Both the position numbers and the translations under genes were made by a program. The notes beneath the pieces were generated by a model, which worked only from the letters and a program-made list of their open reading frames with translations, had not been told where the DNA came from and did no database searches. This document shows positions 55,628 through 64,000 of a stretch of 64,000 nucleotides of DNA, one piece after another. The DNA is from Arcuatula senhousia (Eukaryota; Mollusca; Bivalvia; Mytilida; Mytilidae): the NCBI GenBank assembly GCA_963971305.1, contig OZ020316.1, positions 15,518,745-15,582,744 on the forward strand. Reading direction: 5' to 3'. Positions within the stretch are counted from its first letter, which is position 1, and each line of letters starts with the position of its first letter.

Positions 55628-56598
55628 ACAAGAGTTAACACTAAAGTATGTCTCGCCTGCTGGCACCATCAGAAACAATTATTCTTTCTCACTTCCACTA
55701 TATTTTGAATTTACATGGATTTTCAGTTTCTTAGATCAAAAGATGTTTATTGAACTTAAACATTGCCAATATATGCAATAAAAATAATCGAAGTCACTCA
55801 ACTGGAAAATCAAGGTCAAGGTCAAAAGATAAGGATGTCACTGTGCTAAGCTACTATCTAGGACCTATAGTTCTTGAGATATGGAGGTGCTTGAAAACTT
55901 TTCCATTGCTATTATATGTACTGGAAATTGTCAAAGTCACTTAATCAGAAAAAGGTCAAGGTCAAAAGATGTGGATGCAACTGTGCTTAGCTACTACTGG
56001 GGCATATATATACCAAGTTCCATCAGCCAAGGACCTAATAGTTCTTGTGATATGGATGTGCTCACAAAACTTTTCCATTACTATTATATGTATTGAAAAT
56101 TGTCAAAGTCACTCAACCGGAAAATCAAGGTCGAGGTCAAAAGATGGGGATGCAACTAAGCTAAGCTACTACAAAACTTTTCCATTGCTATTATATGTAT
56201 TGAAAATTGTCAAAGTCACTCAACCAGAAAATTTAGGTCAAGGTCAAAAGATGGGGATGCAACTGTGCTAATCTACTACTGTGGCATATGCATACCAAGT
56301 TTCATCAACCTAAGACTTACAGTTCTTGAGATATTGAGGTGCTCGCAAAACTTTACCATTGCTATTATATGTATTGAAAATTGTCAAAGTCACTCAACCA
56401 GAAAATCAAGGTCAAGGTCAAAAGATGTGGATGCAACTGTGCTAAGCTACTACTGGGGCATTTGCATACCAAGTTTCATCAACCTAGGACTTATAGTTCT
56501 GAGATATGGAGGTGCTCATCCAAAAAGTTAACGCCGCCATCGCTGCCGCTGCTGGTAAAGTACCACCTATGTCCCACTCTACTTTGCAGGCGAGAAAA
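55628..56598 (+). mobile_element. pearl-like element, copy D (about 5 cores, some truncated)
   Basis: Left end ACAAGAGTTAACACTAAAGTATG, cores with TCAAGGTCAAGGTCAAAAGATG and TTGAGATATGGAGGTGCT at irregular spacing because of internal deletions, right end CCTATGTCCCACTCTACTTTGCAGGCGAGA. Open frames across it are repeat translations. Confidence 0.7.
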
Positions 56599-56599
56599 T

Positions 56600-57040
56600 A
56601 AAACTGTTATTTTTTACAAAATTTGCTAAATCCACGGGCCGCATTTGAGTTCAAAATCAGTGGACCAGAACGAAACTCAAACTTGACCTGTAAATCATCA
56701 TGGTATACTCACATACTAAAAACCGTAAAAATAAATGCAAAGATGTTGAAAAATGTGCGGAAAACTGTTATTTTTACAAAATTTGCGAAGTCCAAGGGCT
56801 GTAATTTAGGTCAAAATCAGTGGACGAGAACGAAACTCAAACCTGACCTGTAACTCATCATGGTAGACTCACATACCAAAAATCTTATGAATATATGCAA
56901 GGATGTCGAAAAAGTGCAGAAAACTGTTATTTTTAAAAAATTTGCTCAGTCCAAGGGCTGTAATTAAGGTCAAAATCAGTAGACCAGAACCAAACTCAAA
57001 CTTGACCTGTAACTTATCATGGTAGACTCACTTACCAACA
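56600..57040. repeat. tandem repeat, about 3 copies of about 165 bp
   Basis: AAAACTGTTATTTTTACAAAATTTGC ... GTCAAAATCAGTGGACCAGAACGAAACTCAAACTTGACCTG recurs three times. A tail-like fragment (ATATGCAAGGATGTTGAATTTGTGCGGAAAACT) reappears at 58035-58075. Confidence 0.6.
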
Positions 57041-58022
57041 AGAACAGATTCCAGGTCCCCCGCCCGTTGAACGTTATATTGTTGAAGGGGCATAACTCCA
57101 ATAATAATGTGTTCTATGGGAGAAAAAATGACTAAGTCGTTAAACAGGAAGTAGATGTCAGACTGACCTGAAAATCACTTACACCTTGGGGGACCCCTAT
57201 AGGAGTCTGCATACAAAATTTCAGAACCCTAGGATTAGTAGTTACTGAGAAAAGTGTTACGAAAAATTTACCATTGAGCCTATGGGAGAAAAAATGACTA
57301 AGTCGTTAAACAGGAAGTAGATGTCAGACTGACCTGAAAATCACTTACACCTTGGGGGACCCCTATAGGAGTCTGCATATAAAATTTCAGAACCCTAGGA
57401 TTAGTAGTTACTGAGAAAAGTGTTACGAAAAAATTACCATTGAGCCTATGGGAGAAAAAATGACTAAGTCGTTAAACAGGAAGTAGATGTCAGACTGACC
57501 TGAAAATCACTTACACCTTGGGGGACCCCTATAGGAGTCTGCATACAAAATTTCAGAACCCTAGGATTAGTAGTTACTGAGAAAAGTGTTACGAAAAATT
57601 TACCATTGAGCCTATGGGAGAAAAAAATGACTAAGCCGTTAAACAGGAAGTAGATGTCAGACTGACCTGAAAATCACTTACACCTTGGGGGACCCCTATA
57701 GGAGTCTGCATACAAAATTTCAGAACCCTAGGATTAGTAGTTACTGAGAAAAGTGTTACGAAAAATTTACCATTGAGCCTATGGGAGAAAAAATGACTAA
57801 GTCGTTAAACAGGAAGTAGATGTCAGACTGACCTGAAAATCACTTACACCTTAGGGGACCCCTATAGGAGTCTGCATACAAAATTTCAGAACCCTAGGAT
57901 TAGTAGTTACTGAGAAAAGTGTTACGAAAAAAGTGTGACGGACGCACGGACGCACGGACGGACGCACGGACGGACGGACGGACACCGGCATTTCCAAGTC
58001 CCCGCTCCGCGTTGCGGCGGGG
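57041..58022 (+). mobile_element. tandem-core element, 166 bp x 4.8, very homogeneous
   Basis: AGAAAAAATGACTAAG landmarks at 57121, 57287, 57453, 57619 and 57786. Each core has AACAGGAAGTAGATGTCAGAC, CTTGGGGGACCCCTATAGGAG and GGATTAGTAGTTACTGAG. The right end is (GGACGCAC)n followed by CCCCGCTCCGCGTTGCGGCGGGG, a strong GC hairpin. Confidence 0.75.
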
Positions 58023-58376
58023 GACAAAAATCTTTTTAATATATGCAAGGATGTTGAATTTGTGCGGAAAACTAAAGTGTGACGGTTGGAAAGACGGAAG
58101 GACAAACAGACCGAAAAACTATATGCCCCCAACTTTGTTGGCGGGGCATAAAAAAAAAAAATTCATAATTGAAGTATAAACATGGTGATTATAATAAAGT
58201 TCCCTTTATAACGAATAATTATATAATATTTTATATTAACCAAAAAATGAAATTTGACTAGAATATGAAGAGCCACATTTCTGGTGAGGATTTCAATGGA
58301 TTTAAAGAATTGTCATTTGTGTGGGACAAGGCAAGGTGACCCAATTATACATGTAAAATCATTGTATTAAATTATG
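58023..58376. other. repeat tail and AT-rich DNA
   Basis: 58023-58150 ends with GACCGAAAAACTATATGCCCCCAACTTTGTTGGCGGGGCATAAAA, another repeat terminus. No gene. Confidence 0.4.
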
Positions 58377-58620
58377 ATGCCCCTTGAGGGACCTTAATTG
58401 GAATAAACAATCTTATCTTATTATCTTTTACAAGAATGCTGGAAGATAAGAAAACACAATTAAATGTTAATGAATAAATTAGTACCACTGTCATGCCATG
58501 TTAATATTGATATATCTGTAATTATAAAATGTGGACATTTTTTTGCTGATTCTTTGTGCTATAACCATTTAATGTAAATGTGTTTATGCAAATAAATATT
58601 GTCTATTGTCTATTGTCTAT
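58377..58620 (+). repeat. LINE-like 3' tails
   Basis: GCCCCTTGAGGGACC...GGAATAAACAATCTTATCTTATTATCT (58379-58430) and GCAAATAAATATTGTCTATTGTCTATTGTC (58588-58618) both look like retroposon 3' ends with short tandem tails. No coding remnant recognised upstream. Confidence 0.45.
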
Positions 58621-59639
58621 ACATTGTAATAGAGTGGGTTTTTCAAATCAAAGGGGAGGGAAACAACCTCATTGAAGCTTCATGTCTGTCCAAAAGTACA
58701 AATGCTATAGGGCAGGATTTCAATGGTTAACAACAGATCAACTGTTCAGTATATCACTTTTTGTATTCTGTAAACAACTGCTCATGAAGTTTATATTAGA
58801 CAGGTACAATTTTCATACCCTAATGTATAAGTGATTAAACTTTCAGGATGATACAATACTTCCCCTGTTAATCTGAATTGGGATGACAATGGTCAAACCA
58901 ACACACAGGAACTTAGTCTATATGCCCCTCTACTTTCTTAAATGGGGCATAAAAGCTTCATTGACATGCAAATGTTAAGCACAAAAAATGAATTTAAATA
59001 TGATAAAGAGCTTGGAAGATTCTGTAGCTTCAGTCTAAAATATAAGTCTTCAAGATCTTTTCTAAAATATGTTATTACTAAACATAACAACTATAAAAGG
59101 GAGTGACTTTGTTATCACGTAAAATCCCACTAAACATAGAAAACATATAATCTACATGATCTACTATTAAAAATTCTTCAGAACGCAATCCATTTAAAAA
59201 GTTTAAACTTATTATCAAAGTCTCACAATCTGTTTACATACTGGTGTAAATCACCTTTAATAACAACTCTATAAATAGGAAAGGGTATTTCCAAAAAGAA
59301 CAAATCTACCATTTTATCATTTATGTGCATTCCAAAGATGGATCTAGGAACCTTGATTTTTATGTAACTAAACTAATGTAAGTACAAAAATATGAAAGAA
59401 AATATAAATTACAACTATATTCAAATTGGAATGATTCAGGGAAGTTAAATTGTAAATTTCAACTTTCCTTTTCAAGTAATGAGTCAAGTTCTGCTCTCAA
59501 TTAACACAAACACTAAAAATATTGGTCTCTTTTAACATAAACAGTCAATGAAAAACTGGTCGAATATCATTTCACAGAGAATAATTTAGCAACATTGAAT
59601 TCTTTAATATGGGACCACTTGTTGATGCTGCATAGCAAT
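58621..59639. other. no supported gene
   Basis: A GCCCCTCTACTTTCTTAAATGGGGCATAAAA repeat terminus at 58922-58953, otherwise AT-rich. Probably EMC1 intron. Confidence 0.35.
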
Positions 59640-59835
59640 TAAAGGGAAAAAGGGGGGACCTTAAATCAATTGATAGTAAGGAACATCATTGTCAAATTTC
59701 ATAGCAACTGGATAACTAGAACTAAAGTTATCGTGGTATTTAAACACTAAAGTTAATAGACAAGGGGGATGCAGACGATGACCACAACAGCATCATACCA
59801 TTATATGTCCGCATATTTTTTGGCCGTCATATAAA
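59640..59835. repeat. interspersed repeat ending GTCCGCATATTTTTTGGCCGTCATATAAAAA
   Basis: Third copy of the family at 37550 and 44390 (AAGGAACATCATTGTCAAATTTCATAGCAA, AACTAGAACTAAAGTTATCGTGG). Confidence 0.6.
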
Positions 59836-60049
59836 AATCACAATGGAAAACATCTAGCAGTCTTCAACATTACCATAGGTCGCTGCTCGTTTCTTGCCTT
59901 AGCCAAAGACATAAAATACAATACATAAGATTCAAAACAAATCCTTAAATTATCAACAAAAGACCCATTTCTGGACATAAAACAGACAATTAATACTGTC
60001 AGCAAGCTCACAAAAGGATCCCCCGGATTCATATATAAAAAAAAAATCA

Positions 60050-60290
60050 ACTCCCATTAAATACTGTATTTGAAAAGTCTAAGTCCAATTATCTCCCCTG
60101 AATAATATCCGATAGCGATGAAAATTCTTTAAGCATATCTGCATATGATACAATTCCTTCCGTTAAAGTTTCATCAAAATCCATTCAGCAGTTTAGGAGA
60201 AGAAGCGCTTATGAGAAATGTGGACAGATGGATGGACAGACAGACAGACATACAGGGTGATTCCTATATACCACCCGAACCTTTGTTTGT
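60050..60290. repeat. interspersed repeat (GTTTCATCAAAATCCATTCAGCAG)
   Basis: Same family as 440-660 and 22890-23125, ending in GATGGATGGACAGACAGACAGACA. Confidence 0.6.
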
Positions 60291-60479
60291 GTAGTTATAA
60301 AAACAGAAAGATATATGACAGGGACAAACAAAAGCCCTGACAAGGACCCATGGTTTAGGACGGGCATGTATAGAATGTGGCAGGGATAAACAAGGTTTTT
60401 GGGTCCAGCCTTCCCCCTATTGCTAATTGTGTACAAAGCACAATAAAAAGCTACGCGGAGCGCAGCATGATACAACCAC

Positions 60480-62497
60480 AACAAGAGGCTCCCAGGAGCC
60501 TGAATCGCTCACCTGGTCTTGATGTCAACCCTATGAAGAACTATGTAAAGCTAAATAAGCTGAACATTTAAGCAAGCAACAGCTTTTCTCTTCCAGCAAT
60601 AGTTTTCATTTCTTTATCTGCTACAAGTTTCATTATATAAGCCAAAAACATGAAAAAATGTTAATTTAGGGGCTGTAATCCCTATAAGGAGTCATTTGAC
60701 AACTTCAACCCTCCGACGACTTTGGTTGAGCTAAATGAGTTGAACATTTAAGCAAGCAACAGCTTTTCCCTATCTGCAATAGTTTTCATTCTATAGGCCA
60801 AAAACACTATTTTTCGCCTTTAAGGTGCTGTAATCCCTATAAGGGATCATCTGACAACTTCGACCCTATAAATTCTTTTGAAGGGCTAAATGAGCTGAAC
60901 ATTTAAGCAAGCAACAGCTTTTCTCTATCTGCAATAGTTTTCATTCTAGGCAAAAAAACACTATTTTTCGGCTTTATGGGGCTGTAACCCCTATAAGAGT
61001 AGTCTGACAACTTCGAACCTATGAAGACTTTTGTAGAGCTAAATGAGCTGAACATTTAAGCAAGCAACAGCTTTTCTCTATCTGCAATAGTTTTCATTCT
61101 ATGTGCCAAAAACCACTATTTTTCGCCTTAAAAGGGCTGTAACCCCTATAAGGGGTCATCTGACAACTTTGACCCTATGGAGACTTTTGTAGAGCTAAAT
61201 GAGCTCAACATTTAAGCAAGCAACAGCTTTTCTCTATTTACAATAGTTTTCATTCTATTGGCCAAAAACATGTAAAAACGCAATATTTCACCTTTAAGGG
61301 GCTGTAACCCCTATTAGGGATCATCTGACAACTTTGACCTTATGGAGACTTTTAAAGAGCTAAATGAGCTGAACATTTAAGCAAGCATCGGCTTCTCTCT
61401 ATCTGCAATAGTTTTCATTCTATAGGCCAAAAACACTATTTTTCGCTTTTAAGGGGCTGTTACCCCTATAAGGGGTCATCTGACAACTTCAACCCTATGA
61501 ATTCTTTTGTAGGACTAAATGAGCTGAACATTTAAGCAAGCAACAGCTTTTCTCTATTTGCAATAGTTTTCATTCTATAGGCCAAAAACACTATTTTTCG
61601 CTTTTAAGGGGCTTTAACCCCTATAAGAGGTCATCTGACAACTTTGACCAAATGGAGACTTTTGAAGAGCTAAATGAGCTGAACATTTAAGCAAGCAACA
61701 GCTTTTCTTTATCTGCAATAGTCTTCATTCTGTAGGCCAAAAACACGAAAAATCACTATTTTTCACCTTTAAAGGGCCATAACCCCTCTAAGGGGTCATC
61801 TGACAACATCAACCCAATGGAGACTTTTGTTCAGCTCAATGAGCTCAATGAGCTGAACATTTAAGCAAGCAACAGCTTTTCTTTATCTGCAACAGTTTTC
61901 ATTCTATGTGCCAAAAACCACTATTTTTCGCCTTAAAAGGGCTGTAACCCCTATAAGGGGTCATCTGACAACTTTGACCCTATGGAGACTTTTGTAGAGC
62001 TAAATGAGCTCAACATTTAAGCAAGCGACACCTTTTCTGTATCTACAATAGTTTTCATTCTATTGGCCAAAAACATGCAAAAACGCAATTTTTCACCTTT
62101 AAGGGGCTGTAACCCCTATAAGGGATCATCTGACAACTTTGACCTTATGGAGACTTTTAAAGAGCTAAATGAGCTGAACATTTAAGCAAGCATCGGCTTC
62201 TCTCTATCTGCAATAGTTTTCATTCTATAGGCCAAAAACACTATTTTTCGCTTTTAATGGGCTGTAACCCCTATAAGGGGTCATCTGACAAATTCAACCC
62301 TATGAATTCTTTTGTAGGACTAAATGAGCTGAACATTAAAGCAAGCAACAGCTTTTCTCTATCTGCAATATTTTTCATTCTATAGGAGAAAAACACTTTT
62401 TTTTCGGCTTTATGGGGCTGTAACCCCTATAAGGGGTCATCTGACAACTTTGACCCTATGGAGACTTTTGTAGAGCTAAATGAGCTGAACATTTAAA
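60480..62497 (-). mobile_element. tandem-core element (TTTTTAGCTCACCTGG type), copy 3, truncated, about 12 cores
   Basis: Starts ACAAGAGGCTCCCAGGAGCCTGAATCGC, then a long run of 155-185 bp cores (GAGCTGAACATTTAAGCAAGC, CTATCTGCAATAGTTTTCATTCTATAGGCC, TAACCCCTATAAGGGGTCATCTGACAAC). It stops abruptly inside a core at about 62497, without the GTCGTC end. The pairs 61029-61500 and 61879-62340 are especially alike, suggesting a block duplication of several cores. Confidence 0.75.
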
Positions 62498-64000
62498 GGG
62501 TAAGTTCACGATTTTTGACATATGGTCTTAAATTGTTCAGAACAATGTTTTATAGCAGTGTGCAAATTTTTTCTCTCATATCTTAACTTATAACAAAGAT
62601 ATTGGAGATTATTTATTTGAAATAGTCCCCTACTCTACATTAGGGGACTACTTCAGTTAATCAGAATTTCTACTGAGTAGCAAAAAATCACATAAGTTCA
62701 AACGTTTAAGTGATCATGTGGTACGTCCAATAACCAACAAAATAATTAAAATAATCAAAAGTCAACAAGATATTTTCAAATTACTTTCTATATAAAAATC
62801 TTTTCAAAAACGTTTTATTAATCTATTGTCTTTTTCTTTTAAATTGAACTTTATAATCAATTAATTAAAATTTTAATTCTATAATTCAAAAAAATATTAT
62901 TTTTTTATTTATTATTAAGAAAAACATTGTGTATTTAAATGTAAGCCATCATATTTCATTGAAAATAATTGTGATTCAATTATGTAAATTACATGTCATT
63001 CTTTTTCTAATCCCCCACTGGGTTTGCTAAAAGTGTTAATTAATGTGAATTCATTGTCATTGTCTCTCAGCAGGTACCTGTGTAATGATTAGGTAAACAT
63101 AAATGTAATTAGTCACAGCTGACTTGGGGTGAAATAAACAGGAAATTCTAATTATCAATACCTACAGGTGTCAAAACCTAATATACAAACATTCAGAAAC
63201 AAAGTTTATGTACTAGATCATTTTATTTTCATTCTAGCATTTAAAACAAAAAATGTGATTTATATGCAAGATTATCACAACACAACATGACTTAGATAAT
63301 TAAAAATGACCTATTTAAATTGATTTTTATACCAAAAAATCATTATTACTAATTAAAGAATAACTCAATTTTGTTAATTTTGATAAGGATTTATCTATCA
63401 CTTATTTAAAATGCCATAACATAGATGCACACAAAAAATATTATATATTGGCAATTCAATAATTACGTAAATGGTGGGTCACTGTCAAAAAGAGACTTTG
63501 TGGTATTCAGATGTTTTCTGTAATTTAAAATGACAGAAGGCCCGAGACTAGTATTATTTTAGCCCCCTTTTTAATGCATTTTCAATATAGCGTTTTGATG
63601 AATAAAAAAAAAATTAACCATTTGATTTTCCTAAAATTTCTTACAGCTGCATAACAACACAAGACATAAATAATATGTAAATTTAAGAAGATTTTACCGA
63701 TTTTAAAACTTTTGATGCATTTTATGGTCAAGAGACCAAAAATTTTTAATGTCAACAAAAATTAAGATCCAAATTTTGACCCCGCCTATGCCTGGCAAAT
63801 CACCCCTTTTATGCTGATTTAAGTGTTGGTCTTTGTATATACCAAACTTTGGCTTAAGAACTACCAATTAACCCAAACAACTAAAAACAGCACCAAAAAT
63901 TGACCTAGAAATACCTCTGGAAGATATATGGTGTTTTTTAAAGGGACTATATTAAACAACAACGAAAAATAAGGGGCGATAATTGTGGTCTCGTACCTAA
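62498..64000. other. no supported gene; AT-rich, repeat-poor
   Basis: No open frame, poly(A) cluster or known repeat stands out. Probably EMC1 intron or other intergenic sequence; no EMC1 exon was recognised here. Confidence 0.35.

Noticed and set aside
57851..58179. 93-aa and 86-aa frames (SVRPSVRPSVRP / RTDARTDGRT)
   Set aside because: Translations of the GGACGCAC tract at the element end.

Overview
The window is AT-rich, intron-rich eukaryotic genomic DNA. It is packed with short interspersed elements that carry tandem cores, TACATGTA microsatellites, GACGGACG-type tracts and palindromic MITEs. This repeat style, together with long introns and vertebrate-like ortholog sequences, points to a bivalve mollusc (inference; species not determined). 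There is no bacterial-style gene organisation, CRISPR or operon.

Three conserved protein-coding genes could be assembled exon by exon, with splice sites and phases that agree. (1) FBXO42, minus strand, 31294 to 18672, in 8 coding exons: an F-box exon, Kelch repeats and a conserved C-terminal Kelch-like strand, 604 aa predicted. (2) CCDC115 (VMA22-like V-ATPase assembly factor), plus strand, 36628-37236, one coding exon behind a probable 5'UTR intron. (3) EMC1 (ER membrane protein complex subunit 1), minus strand, last 8 coding exons between 55105 and 47540 (C-terminal 348 aa); its N-terminal part lies beyond the right edge. A fourth plus-strand locus, 5684-6168, is the last exon of a probable neuropeptide or peptide-hormone precursor with dibasic cleavage sites and repeated GR(W/L)(K/M)N(F/L) modules that I cannot assign to a named family. 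Two short minus-strand terminal-exon candidates sit at the left edge (1023-1165 and 2938-3045).

Layout: 1-5.4 kb, repeats plus the two candidate exons and a GTCGTCTCCG array; 5.4-6.3 kb, peptide precursor; 6.4-7.0 kb, pearl-like element; 7.65-12.25 kb, a 4.6-kb foldback-like palindrome built of 80-95 bp monomers; 12.2-18.6 kb, MITEs and TIR elements; 18.67-31.3 kb, FBXO42; 31.3-36.6 kb, intergenic, with a palindrome-bounded segment holding a near-perfect 386-bp triplication; 36.6-37.5 kb, CCDC115; 37.5-46.1 kb, repeats, including a large inverted pair; 46.1-55.1 kb, EMC1 3' part; 55.1-64 kb, EMC1 intron or upstream sequence, mostly repeats.

The most striking observation is in EMC1. Two different coding exons have had their 3' end plus the splice donor amplified in tandem into the following intron (10 x 80 bp at 47981-48780 and 8 x 62 bp at about 54539-55041). 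This creates ladders of near-identical donors and partial exons. In the 80-bp array, every copy also has an AG placed so that donor-to-acceptor splicing between copies would add an in-frame 20-codon block. The three conserved genes do not form a pathway cluster: SCF ubiquitin ligase adaptor, V-ATPase assembly and ER membrane insertion.
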